From assembly GCA_007116755.1 (NCBI GenBank), contig SKHU01000135.1:1-18778 (forward strand): DNA of 18,778 bases, given 5' to 3'. Position numbers and translations under genes: made by a program. The notes beneath the pieces are model-generated. The model was not told where the DNA came from, ran no database searches, and saw only the letters and a program-made list of their open reading frames with translations. The stretch is from Alphaproteobacteria bacterium. Its GTDB lineage: Bacteria; Pseudomonadota; Alphaproteobacteria; Micavibrionales; CSBR16-224. Shown piece after piece: positions 7,131 to 14,009 of this stretch (positions are counted from its first letter, which is position 1; each line of letters opens with the position of its first letter).

Positions 7131-7188
7131 TAAAAATAAGGGCTTTGATAAACAGAGCTTTGCTTAAAAGGGAAAGGAGACCCGCATC

Positions 7189-7797
7189 ATGTCTTTCAAT
7201 AAAGTTTTCAAAACCCTCACTATGTGCGCCGCAGTCGGGCTTGTCGCATTGCCGCTTGTCGCAAAGGCGGCGGATGATGTCATTCACGCTTCGGTACAGT
7301 TTCTGACCGTAATCGAGATTGATGTCGTTGCCGATATGGAATTCGGCATTGTCGAATTCAGCGGTCCGCCGACAGGCGCCGGTGACTCTGTATCGCTTGG
7401 TACAGACGGTGCTCTGGCTTACACCGGTGTTTTCTCGGGTTCGGGCGCAGGCGGCGTTCCGGCACGCGTTGATGTCACAGCCGGCACAAGCGGCGAGACC
7501 GTGCAGGTACAATGTTCGAATTCGGCGGTTCTGGCCGATGTAACAGATGAGAACTCCACAATCGGGATCGATGCGGTGCAGGTGACACATTCGCTCAGCC
7601 CGACGGCTTTTGCCACGGGAAGCTGCGACGGAATCGGCACTTCGGCGCTGACCTATGAGCTTGGTTCAACGGGCGAGGATGCGTTTCTGTTCGGTGGACG
7701 GATTACGGGCGTTGGTGCAAGCAATTTCGGCGCGGGCAACTACTCGACCGATACGGCCGGCGGCGTACCGATTGACGTCACCATCGTCTATAACTGA
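7189..7797 (+). CDS. Exported DUF4402-type protein
   Basis: A 202-residue protein with a clear Sec signal peptide: basic Asn-Lys-Val-Phe-Lys start, hydrophobic core, and AKA cleavage site after residue 27. The mature part is rich in Gly, Ser, Thr and Val and looks all-beta. An early IEIDVVADMEFGIVEF segment and a final LFGGRITGVG...NYSTD...VPIDVTIVYN segment match the DUF4402 pattern known from secreted proteins of Proteobacteria, some in fimbria-like loci. The mature protein has only two cysteines (109 and 146), suggesting a disulfide. GGGAAAGGAG lies about 9 nt before the ATG. It is followed 81 nt later by a second exported protein. No usher or chaperone gene is adjacent. The function is unknown; a surface or periplasmic structural role is inferred. 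Confidence 0.8.
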   Translation: MSFNKVFKTLTMCAAVGLVALPLVAKAADDVIHASVQFLTVIEIDVVADMEFGIVEFSGPPTGAGDSVSLGTDGALAYTGVFSGSGAGGVPARVDVTAGTSGETVQVQCSNSAVLADVTDENSTIGIDAVQVTHSLSPTAFATGSCDGIGTSALTYELGSTGEDAFLFGGRITGVGASNFGAGNYSTDTAGGVPIDVTIVYN

Positions 7798-7810
7798 TTG
7801 CAATTGATGC

Positions 7811-7840
7811 GGGGTGCGCCGGATAATCTCCGGCCTCCCC
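7811..7840 (+). terminator. GC-rich hairpin between the two exported-protein genes
   Basis: GCCGGA (7818-7823) and TCCGGC (7829-7834) pair perfectly around TAATC. Outer GGGG and CCCC blocks can extend the stem across small mismatches. A pyrimidine-rich TCCTTCCTTC follows instead of a clean T-run. It may attenuate transcription or protect the 3' end of the upstream message, lowering expression of the second gene. The stem is certain; its role is inferred. Confidence 0.45.
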
Positions 7841-7878
7841 TCCTTCCTTCATGAGGCGGAAAGGCGGCAAAGAAAACA

Positions 7879-8421
7879 ATGACAAACCGGCATTTCACCA
7901 AAAAAACAAACGGGCTGGCGGCATTTTGCGCCAAAGCCCGGTTTTTGCTGCCGGTTTTTGCTGTTGCGATTCTGTTGGCAGTGTTTCCGCCGCAAGCGGC
8001 CACAGGTTCCGATGTCCATGAGACTACCGGATCACGTGAAGCCTCTGTCATCAATGCAAACAGCAGTTTTGTGCAGGCCGTCTATGTCAAGGTCGAGCAT
8101 GAACGTTTTACCCTGCCCTTCACGGATGATACGGCAACAGACAACCGCGTGGTGTTCCGTCAGGCGGCGGTGACCTTCTTCGGCGGTGACGGAGAATCGG
8201 CGTTTTTATCCTGCGATATTCTGCCCGAACGGGCGCTGATCGGCACGGCACGCAACAATCGCGATATTGCCGTTGCCTGCGACGGCACGGGAACAGCCGG
8301 TGCGCGCCGCTTTCTGCCTTCGGGCGACCGCGTCAACACCGGCGTGGCCCTGACCGGTGACATGGCGATCGATACCGGACAAGGCGCACGTTACGTTTCG
8401 CTTGAAATTTCCTATATCTGA
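7879..8421 (+). CDS. Secreted protein of unknown family, possible relative of the upstream DUF4402 protein
   Basis: A 180-residue protein not recognised with confidence. A basic N-terminus (residues 1-21) precedes a hydrophobic stretch (about 22-37) and PPQAATG, consistent with a Sec signal peptide cleaved near residue 41-43. The mature part alternates hydrophobic and polar residues as in a beta-sandwich and ends in ARYVSLEISYI, comparable to the DVTIVYN end of the upstream protein. Two cysteines (112 in FLSCDIL, 134 in AVACDGTG) are spaced much like the 109/146 pair upstream. Together with the shared direction, this suggests the two are a functional pair, perhaps distant homologues. The Shine-Dalgarno is poor (AAAGAAAACA before the ATG), so translation may be weak. 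Confidence 0.7.
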   Translation: MTNRHFTKKTNGLAAFCAKARFLLPVFAVAILLAVFPPQAATGSDVHETTGSREASVINANSSFVQAVYVKVEHERFTLPFTDDTATDNRVVFRQAAVTFFGGDGESAFLSCDILPERALIGTARNNRDIAVACDGTGTAGARRFLPSGDRVNTGVALTGDMAIDTGQGARYVSLEISYI

Positions 8422-8433
8422 TATATCCGTAAA

Positions 8434-8464
8434 GCGTTAGGCAGCTTTAAGAAACGCCTTACGC
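8434..8464. terminator. Possible bidirectional hairpin between convergent genes
   Basis: GCGTTAGGC (8434-8442) and GCCTTACGC (8456-8464) pair over 9 positions with one mismatch. The hairpin overlaps the last codons of murA and lies 12 nt past the stop of the rightward exported-protein gene. The convergent position suits a shared terminator, but there is no strong T-run on either strand. Confidence 0.3.
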
Positions 8465-9727
8465 CGCGATTCTCTCCAGCTTTGCGCCGCAGGCACCGAG
8501 TTTTGCCTCCAGCGCCTCATAGCCGCGGTCAAGATGATAGATACGGTTGACCGTTGTCGTGCCGTTTGCCGTCAGCGCCGCCAGCACCAGAGAAACCGAG
8601 GCGCGCAGATCCGTCGCCATCACCTCCGCACCTTTCAGCCGCGTCACGCCGCGCACCAGCGCCGAAGACCCGTGCACGGTAATATCCGCTCCCATCCGCA
8701 TCAATTCCGGCACATGCATAAAACGGTTTTCAAAAATTGTCTCGCGCACCGTTCCCGCGCCGTCGGCAACGGTCAGCATCGCCATCAGCTGCGCCTGCAG
8801 GTCGGTCGGAAAACCGGGATAGGGTTCGGTTGTGATATCCACCGCATTCAGCCTGTTGCCGCGCCGCGATACGGTAATATCGCCGTTTTCGTTTTCCTCG
8901 ATACTCACCCCCGCCTCCTGCAAGACCGGCACCAGCGCCGCCAGCAAATCAAGCCGCGCATTTTTCAAAACCACCGTGCCGCCCGCCATCGCTGCGGCAA
9001 TCGCATAAGTGCCGGTTTCGATACGGTCGGGAATCACGGTATGTGCTGCACCCGACAGGGTTTCAACCCCTTCGATTTCAATCGTCTCTCCGCCCGCGCC
9101 GCTGATTTTCGCACCCATTTTCGTCAGGCATGCGGCCAGATCGGTAATTTCCGGCTCCAGCGCCGCGTTATGCAGTACGGTTTTCCCCTCCGCCAGCGTT
9201 GCCGCCATCAGCAGATTTTCCGTTGCGCCGACGGATTTTTTCGCAAAAACAATCTCCGCACCGCGCAACCGTCCTTCCGGCGCGGTGCGTGCATGGATAT
9301 AGCCGTCCCTGATCTCGATCTCCGCGCCCATCTGCTCCAATGCGGAAATATGCAGGTCAACAGGGCGCGTGCCGATGGCACAACCGCCCGGCAATGATAC
9401 TTCCGCCGTGCCGAAACGCGCCAGCAGCGGCCCCAGCACCAGTACGCTCGCACGCATTTTGCGCACCAGATCGTAAGAGGCCAGCGTGCGCGGCACGGAT
9501 TTCGCCGTCAGCGTCAGCCGCGTTTCCTCGCGCTGCGTTGTCACACCCATATCCTCCAGCAGTGCGATCAAAGAGCTGATATCCTGCAGATGCGGCACAT
9601 TGTCCAGCACCAGAGATTCTTCCGTCAAAAGTGCGGCGCACATCAGCGGCAGCGCGGCATTTTTCGCCCCGCCGATGACGATTTCCCCGTTCAGCGGATA
9701 CCCGCCCTCGATTTTCAGCTTGTCCAT
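8459..9727 (-). CDS. murA: UDP-N-acetylglucosamine 1-carboxyvinyltransferase
   Basis: MurA, 422 residues, transfers enolpyruvate from PEP to UDP-GlcNAc, the first committed step of peptidoglycan synthesis in the cytoplasm. The N-terminus IEGGYPLNGEIVIGGAKNAALP contains the active-site Lys22 and Asn23. The catalytic cysteine is C116 in LPGGCAIGTRPVDLH; it is Cys, not Asp, so the enzyme should be fosfomycin-sensitive by the known rule. Later motifs are VIPDRIETGTYAIAAA and TEPYPGFPTDLQAQLMAML, both canonical. The length matches the family. AAGGACAG lies about 10 nt before the ATG. The gene stands alone on the minus strand, divergent from dnaK. Confidence 0.97.
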   Translation of the reverse strand: MDKLKIEGGYPLNGEIVIGGAKNAALPLMCAALLTEESLVLDNVPHLQDISSLIALLEDMGVTTQREETRLTLTAKSVPRTLASYDLVRKMRASVLVLGPLLARFGTAEVSLPGGCAIGTRPVDLHISALEQMGAEIEIRDGYIHARTAPEGRLRGAEIVFAKKSVGATENLLMAATLAEGKTVLHNAALEPEITDLAACLTKMGAKISGAGGETIEIEGVETLSGAAHTVIPDRIETGTYAIAAAMAGGTVVLKNARLDLLAALVPVLQEAGVSIEENENGDITVSRRGNRLNAVDITTEPYPGFPTDLQAQLMAMLTVADGAGTVRETIFENRFMHVPELMRMGADITVHGSSALVRGVTRLKGAEVMATDLRASVSLVLAALTANGTTTVNRIYHLDRGYEALEAKLGACGAKLERIAA

Positions 9728-9791
9728 ATTTTTTATCTGTCCTTGGTCAAAGAAAAGAAATGCAATTGCCCGTTTATTCTACAGCCAAAAG

Positions 9792-9820
9792 CCTATAGCG
9801 TAAATAAGCTGTATGTGCAA
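9792..9820 (-). promoter_or_regulatory. Predicted murA promoter
   Basis: On the minus strand TTGCAC and TATAGG are separated by 17 bp, about 65 nt before the murA ATG. Matches are 3/6 and 4/6 of the sigma-70 consensus with ideal spacing. It is plausible but not strong. Confidence 0.35.
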
Positions 9821-9848
9821 TATCTCCCGTTATTTTCCGTAAGAAATA

Positions 9849-9876
9849 TTGCGTTGCGGGGAATTTGTGGTATAAT
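9849..9876 (+). promoter_or_regulatory. Predicted housekeeping promoter of dnaK
   Basis: TTGCGT (9849-9854) and a perfect TATAAT (9871-9876) are separated by 16 bp, with an extended -10 TG at 9868-9869. Transcription would start near 9883, giving a leader of about 157 nt. The perfect -10 and TGn extension make this the most convincing dnaK promoter. Confidence 0.6.
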
Positions 9877-9889
9877 AAAATTATCGGCG

Positions 9890-9918
9890 CTTGCATGTTC
9901 AATGGGAAATGCGTATAG
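9890..9918 (+). promoter_or_regulatory. RpoH (sigma-32)-like promoter of dnaK
   Basis: CTTG (9890-9893), 18 bp, then CGTATAG (9912-9918) resembles the alphaproteobacterial heat-shock pattern CTTG-N17/18-CYTATNT, matching it at all but two -10 positions. It lies 114 nt before dnaK and downstream of the housekeeping site, so heat-inducible plus basal transcription is likely. Confidence 0.5.
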
Positions 9919-10039
9919 TTCCGATGAAAAAAGCGTTTCGCAAAAGGCGGTTTCAAGGCGTTTTTGCGGAGCAGGGAATAAAAGATAATCGCCGGATTGT
10001 CGGGATTGTCTTGAAATATTTGCCACAAGGAGAAAAGCC

Positions 10040-12016
10040 ATGAGTAAAGTTATCGGTATCGATCTCGGTACGACAAATTCCTGCGTCGCCATTATGGACG
10101 GCGATTCCCCCAAAGTGATTGAAAATGCCGAAGGCACGCGCACCACGCCGTCGATGGTCGCATTTGCCGAAGGCGATGAAATGCTGGTCGGCCAGCCCGC
10201 CAAGCGGCAGGCGGTCACCAATCCGGACAAGACGCTTTATGCGATCAAACGTCTGATCGGCCGTCGTTTTGACGAGCCGGAGGTTAAGGAAATGCGCAAA
10301 AAAGCGCCGTATAATATCGTCAAAGGCGATAACGGCGATGCGTGGGTCGAGGTGGACGGCAAAAAATACGCCCCCAGCCAGATCAGCGCCTTTATTCTGC
10401 AGAAAATGAAAGAAACCGCGGAAGCGCATCTGGGCGAAAAAGTCGAAAAAGCCGTGATCACCGTACCGGCCTATTTCAACGACAGCCAGCGTCAGGCAAC
10501 AAAAGATGCCGGAAAAATCGCAGGGCTGGAAGTTCTGCGTATTATCAACGAGCCGACGGCGGCAGCGCTGTCTTACGGCCTTGATCGCGAGGATAGCGGC
10601 ACGATTGTCGTTTACGACCTTGGCGGCGGAACGTTTGATGTCTCCATTCTGGAAGTCGGCGACGGCGTATTTGAAGTGAAAGCCACCAACGGGGATACCT
10701 TCCTCGGCGGTGAGGATTTCGATCTGCGCATTATTGATTATCTTGCCGACGAGTTCAAAAAGGAAAACGGCATTGATCTGCGCGACGACAAGCTGGCCTT
10801 GCAGCGCCTGAAAGAGGCGGCGGAAAAGGCAAAAATCGAGCTGTCTTCCACCACACAGACAGAGGTTAACCTGCCCTTTATCACGGCAGACCAGTCGGGC
10901 CCGAAACATCTGAACGTCAAACTGACGCGTGCCAAGCTGGAAGCGCTGGTCGAGGATCTGGTCAAACGCTCGCTGGAACCGTGCAAAGCCGCGCTGAAAG
11001 ACGCAGGCATCAAAGCCTCGGAAATCGATGCGGTGATTTTGGTCGGCGGCATGACGCGTATGCCGAAAATTCAGGAAACCGTCGAGAAATTCTTCGGACG
11101 TGCGCCGCATAAAGGCGTTAACCCCGATGAGGTCGTTGCCAACGGTGCGGCGATTCAGGGCGGTGTTCTCTCCGGCGATGTCAAGGACGTGCTTTTGCTC
11201 GACGTGACCCCGCTATCGCTGGGAATCGAAACGCTCGGCGGCGTGTTCACACGTCTGATCGATCGCAATACGACCATCCCGACGAAAAAATCGCAGACCT
11301 TCTCGACGGCGGAGGACAGCCAGAGCGCTGTCACCATCCGCGTCTTTCAGGGCGAGCGGGAAATGGCTGCCGATAACAAACTGCTCGGCCAGTTCGATCT
11401 GGTCGGCATTCCGCCCGCCCCGCGCGGCATGCCGCAAATCGAGGTGACGTTCGACATTGATGCCAACGGTATTGTGCAGGTTTCCGCAAAAGATAACGCC
11501 ACCGGCAAGGAACAGCAAATTCGTATTCAGGCCTCCGGCGGATTGTCGGATGCGGATATCGAGACAATGGTGAAAGATGCCGAAGCCAATGCGGAAACCG
11601 ATAAAAAACGCCGCGAGACGGTCGAAACCCGTAACCGCGCGGAAAGTCTGATCCATACAACGGAAAAAACGCTGGAGGATATCGGTGACAAAGTTCCCGC
11701 CGGCGACAGAACCGCCGTTGAATCCGCCCTTGCCGATCTGAAAGAGGCAATGGAAGGCGAGGATACCGAGGCTATTGGCGAGAAACTGACGGCGCTGCAG
11801 GAGGTGTCGATGAAGCTCGGCGAGGCGCTCTACCGTTCGCAGCAGGAAGATGCGGCTGCAGCCGGTGGCGGTGATGACAGCGGATCCGCTTCCGCAGAGG
11901 CTGAAGACGGCAAGGACGACCCTGATGTCGTCGATGCCGAATTCACCGAAGTGGACGAGGAGGAAAGCGACAAAAAATCCAAGAAAAGCGGCGGCAAGAA
12001 AAGCAAATCCGCTTAA
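10040..12016 (+). CDS. dnaK: Molecular chaperone DnaK (Hsp70)
   Basis: DnaK, 658 residues, is the ATP-driven Hsp70 that binds exposed hydrophobic segments and works with DnaJ, GrpE and ClpB. The nucleotide-binding domain (about 1-385) shows IGIDLGTTNSCVAIMDG, PAYFNDSQRQATKDAGKIAGL, INEPTAAALSYG and VYDLGGGTFDVSILEVG. The linker and substrate domain begin with DVLLLDVTPLSLGIETLGG. The helical lid ends in DPDVVDAEFTEVD, the usual end in Proteobacteria, but about 20 more residues follow, rich in Lys and Ser (KKSKKSGGKKSKSA). AAGGAG lies 7 nt before the ATG. dnaJ follows 113 nt later behind a palindromic repeat. grpE is not in the window. Confidence 0.98.
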   Translation: MSKVIGIDLGTTNSCVAIMDGDSPKVIENAEGTRTTPSMVAFAEGDEMLVGQPAKRQAVTNPDKTLYAIKRLIGRRFDEPEVKEMRKKAPYNIVKGDNGDAWVEVDGKKYAPSQISAFILQKMKETAEAHLGEKVEKAVITVPAYFNDSQRQATKDAGKIAGLEVLRIINEPTAAALSYGLDREDSGTIVVYDLGGGTFDVSILEVGDGVFEVKATNGDTFLGGEDFDLRIIDYLADEFKKENGIDLRDDKLALQRLKEAAEKAKIELSSTTQTEVNLPFITADQSGPKHLNVKLTRAKLEALVEDLVKRSLEPCKAALKDAGIKASEIDAVILVGGMTRMPKIQETVEKFFGRAPHKGVNPDEVVANGAAIQGGVLSGDVKDVLLLDVTPLSLGIETLGGVFTRLIDRNTTIPTKKSQTFSTAEDSQSAVTIRVFQGEREMAADNKLLGQFDLVGIPPAPRGMPQIEVTFDIDANGIVQVSAKDNATGKEQQIRIQASGGLSDADIETMVKDAEANAETDKKRRETVETRNRAESLIHTTEKTLEDIGDKVPAGDRTAVESALADLKEAMEGEDTEAIGEKLTALQEVSMKLGEALYRSQQEDAAAAGGGDDSGSASAEAEDGKDDPDVVDAEFTEVDEEESDKKSKKSGGKKSKSA

Positions 12017-12032
12017 ACTGACTGAATAAAAC

Positions 12033-12105
12033 GTCATCCTGAGCGAAGCCGAAGGATATCCCGCGAATAGCGCTATAAGATTCTTCGGCTTCGCCTCGGA
12101 ATGAC
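12033..12105. repeat. 73-bp imperfect palindromic repeat between dnaK and dnaJ
   Basis: The left arm (GTCATCCTGAGCGAAGCC...) and right arm (...GGCTTCGCCTCGGAATGAC) are reverse complements over about 27 bases, with a few mismatches and one bulge. The transcript would fold into a long hairpin with a smaller CGC/GCG stem near the tip. Translated on the minus strand it gives CHSEAKPKN and SLRMT, peptide strings familiar from spurious open frames produced by a widespread dispersed repeat of the GTCATCCTGAGCGAAG type. This is probably one copy of such a REP/MITE-like element. Placed between dnaK and dnaJ, it could protect the dnaK message or reduce read-through to dnaJ. Confidence 0.75.
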
Positions 12106-12129
12106 AGCGGCTTGCACGGAAATGGAAAA

Positions 12130-13305
12130 ATGGCAAAAAGAGACCTTTACGAAGTTCTGGGCGTTTCAAAATCGGCCACACCGGAAGAGCTGAAAAAAGC
12201 CTACCGCAAGCTGGCCATGAAATACCATCCCGACCGCAATCCGGACTCTCAGGAGGCGGAGGGGAAATTCAAGGAAATCGGTGAAGCCTACGAAATTCTG
12301 AAAGACCAGCAGCGCCGTGCGGCCTATGACCGCATGGGACATGCCGCTTTTGAACAGGGCATGGGCGGCGGTGGCCGTGCCGGCGGCGGTTTTGGCGGCT
12401 TTTCACAATCGAATATGGGCGGTATGGGCGGCGCGAATTTTTCCGATATTTTCGAGGAAATGTTCGGCGAGTTCATGGGCGGCGCAGGACAGACACGCGG
12501 CGGCGGTACGACGGCGCGGCGCGGCGCGGATATCAGCTATGAGGTCTCCGTCACGCTGGAAGAGGCTTTCGAAGGCACGGATGTCTCCGTCAAAGTGCCG
12601 ACGTGGGACGGTTGCGACACATGCGGCGGCAGCGGCGCGAAAAAAGGATCAAAACCCGTGACGTGCGAATATTGCGGCGGTCTGGGACGTGTACGCGCGC
12701 AGCAGGGATTTTTTACGATGGAACGCGCCTGCCCCTCCTGTCACGGCGCAGGACAGACGATCAAGGACCCGTGCGGCGATTGCAGCGGTCAGGGACGCGT
12801 GCGCCGCGATAAATCGCTGGAAGTCACTATTCCGCAAGGGATTGAGGACGGCACGCGGATGCGGCTGTCCGGCGAGGGCGAGGCCGGTGTACGCGGCGGG
12901 CCCGCAGGCGATCTTTATATTTTCGTTTCGGTGCGGCCGCATGAGTTTTACCGCCGCGAAGGCGCCGATCTTTATGCGAAAGTCCCCGTTTCCTTTACAA
13001 CGCTGGCGCTGGGCGGCGAGGTGGAAGTGCCGACAATCGATGGCAAACGCGCAAAACTCAGCGTTCCCGCAGGCACGCAAAGCGGCCGCCATTTCCGGCT
13101 GAAAGGCAAGGGGATGCGCATTCTGCGCTCGACCGCACGCGGCGATTTCTATGTCGAGGTGGCGGTGGAAACACCGGTGCAGCTCAGCAAGCGCCAGAAA
13201 GAACTGCTGGAGGAATTCGCCGAGGCCGAAACCGAGAAAAATACGCCGAAAGTGCATAAATTCTTCAAAAAGGTCAAAGACCTCTGGGAAGACCTGACGG
13301 ATTAA
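12130..13305 (+). CDS. dnaJ: Co-chaperone DnaJ (Hsp40)
   Basis: A type A DnaJ of 391 residues, which delivers substrates to DnaK and stimulates its ATPase. The J domain (1-70) has HPD at 33-35 in MKYHPDRNP. A Gly/Phe/Met-rich linker spans about 77-130. Four CxxCxGxG zinc motifs begin at C162, C179, C201 and C215. Two C-terminal beta domains follow (IPQGIEDGTRMRLSGEGEAG, VPAGTQSGRHFRLKGKGM). The start at 12130 (MAKRDLYEVLG) is chosen because it begins the J domain; an in-frame ATG 18 nt upstream would add six unrelated residues. The ribosome site is weak (ACGGAAATGG). It is probably co-transcribed with dnaK through the palindromic element. Confidence 0.97.
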   Translation: MAKRDLYEVLGVSKSATPEELKKAYRKLAMKYHPDRNPDSQEAEGKFKEIGEAYEILKDQQRRAAYDRMGHAAFEQGMGGGGRAGGGFGGFSQSNMGGMGGANFSDIFEEMFGEFMGGAGQTRGGGTTARRGADISYEVSVTLEEAFEGTDVSVKVPTWDGCDTCGGSGAKKGSKPVTCEYCGGLGRVRAQQGFFTMERACPSCHGAGQTIKDPCGDCSGQGRVRRDKSLEVTIPQGIEDGTRMRLSGEGEAGVRGGPAGDLYIFVSVRPHEFYRREGADLYAKVPVSFTTLALGGEVEVPTIDGKRAKLSVPAGTQSGRHFRLKGKGMRILRSTARGDFYVEVAVETPVQLSKRQKELLEEFAEAETEKNTPKVHKFFKKVKDLWEDLTD

Positions 13306-13318
13306 AGGGCAAAACCCT
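13306..13318. terminator. Small hairpin between convergent dnaJ and engB
   Basis: AGGG-CAAAA-CCCT fills the 23-bp gap between the stop codons of dnaJ and engB. Read on the minus strand it is followed by TTTAAT. It may be a weak bidirectional terminator, though the stem is only 4 bp and the T-run is poor. Confidence 0.25.
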
Positions 13319-13328
13319 GTGAATTCCG

Positions 13329-14000
13329 TCATGCTTCGCTTTTGGCGATTTTCAGGATCATCTTTTGCATGATTTCAATTCCGTCTTTTTTATGTGCGCT
13401 GGTGATATGCGGGACGGGAAAAGCGGCGGGGTGTTTTGTCAGCTTTGCCGCAACATTTTCAACAACCTTGTCCAATGCGGCTTTTTTCATTTTATCCGAT
13501 TTTGTCAGCACGATCTGATAGGCCACCGCCGCCGCATCCAGCAGCTTCATCACTTCAATATCGCTGTCTTTCAGCCCGTGGCGGGAATCGACCAGCACAT
13601 AGACATGGCGCAGATTGGGGCGGAATTTCAGGTAGTCGCGGATCAGCCTGTTCCATTCCTTTACATCGCTTTTGGCGGCGCGCGCATAGCCGTAGCCGGG
13701 CAGATCGACCAGCCGCACGCGCCCGTCACCCGGTGCAAAGAAATTCAACTGCTGCGTACGCCCCGGCGTATGCGAGGTACGCGCCAGCGAGGCCTGCCCT
13801 GTCAGCGCATTCAACAGGCTGGATTTTCCGACATTGGATCGTCCGGCAAACGCGACTTCCGGCACGGAGGTATCAGGCAGGCGCTCCACTGTCGCCGCGC
13901 CGGCAATAAATTCACAATTACCGGAAAACATCTGCCTGATTTCTTTCAGACGCGCTTCTTCCGCTTCATCCGTATCAATTTCGCCGGTCGCATCCGTCAT
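13329..14000 (-). CDS. engB: Ribosome biogenesis GTPase EngB (YsxC/YihA)
   Basis: A 223-residue TRAFAC-class GTPase needed for large-subunit assembly. The G1 loop is GRSNVGKSS (53-61), the switch I region TSHTPGRTQ (75-83) gives G2, DLPGYG (99-104) is G3, and TKSD (166-169) is G4. A charged N-terminal stretch (1-25) precedes the domain. The ATG at 14000 has AGGCGG a few nt upstream and lies 9 nt after the yidC stop. It closes the rpmH-rnpA-yidD-yidC-engB operon, a standard alphaproteobacterial order linking ribosome assembly with membrane insertion. Confidence 0.96.
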   Translation of the reverse strand: MTDATGEIDTDEAEEARLKEIRQMFSGNCEFIAGAATVERLPDTSVPEVAFAGRSNVGKSSLLNALTGQASLARTSHTPGRTQQLNFFAPGDGRVRLVDLPGYGYARAAKSDVKEWNRLIRDYLKFRPNLRHVYVLVDSRHGLKDSDIEVMKLLDAAAVAYQIVLTKSDKMKKAALDKVVENVAAKLTKHPAAFPVPHITSAHKKDGIEIMQKMILKIAKSEA

Positions 14001-14009
14001 AAAATCCGC

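Larger units (their letters stand above)
6681..7188. other. 508-bp AT-rich intergenic region with paired repeats
   Basis: This is the longest gene-free stretch in the window, between the divergent UPF0262 operon and the exported-protein genes, and it is clearly more AT-rich than the coding DNA. Open frames through it are rich in Lys and Phe, lack ribosome sites, and look non-coding. It holds a sigma-70-like promoter for the rightward genes (6939-6968), a bulged dyad at 6955-6982, and two pairs of direct repeats (6743/6851 and 7000/7117). The leader from that promoter to the ATG at 7189 would be about 210 nt. I found no convincing promoter for the leftward operon and no recognised riboswitch or small RNA. 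Confidence 0.6.
9728..10039. other. 312-bp divergent promoter region between murA and dnaK
   Basis: This stretch has no gene. It carries a leftward promoter for murA (9792-9820), a rightward extended -10 promoter (9849-9876) and an RpoH-like site (9890-9918) for dnaK. The -35 boxes of the two divergent promoters lie in an inverted repeat, GCAATAT (9817-9823) and ATATTGC (9846-9852). The dnaK leader also contains a tandem GGATTGTC at 9994 and 10003, and a weak pairing of TCTTG (10009-10013) with CAAGG (10026-10030) that would cover the dnaK ribosome site. No CIRCE element was found. Confidence 0.6.

Noticed and set aside
10010..10040. CTTGAAA just before dnaK as an E. coli-type sigma-32 -35 box
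   Set aside because: The matching -10 would fall on or after the start codon. The upstream CTTG-N18-CGTATAG site is better placed.
9953..11110. A 385-codon minus-strand open frame opposite dnaK
   Set aside because: It is antisense to the highly conserved ATPase domain of DnaK, with a Phe/Arg/Gly-rich composition typical of shadow frames.
11213..12181. A 322-codon minus-strand open frame containing CHSEAKPKN and SLRMT
   Set aside because: It is a spurious frame running through the palindromic repeat and antisense to dnaK. The peptide strings come from the repeat, not from a gene.
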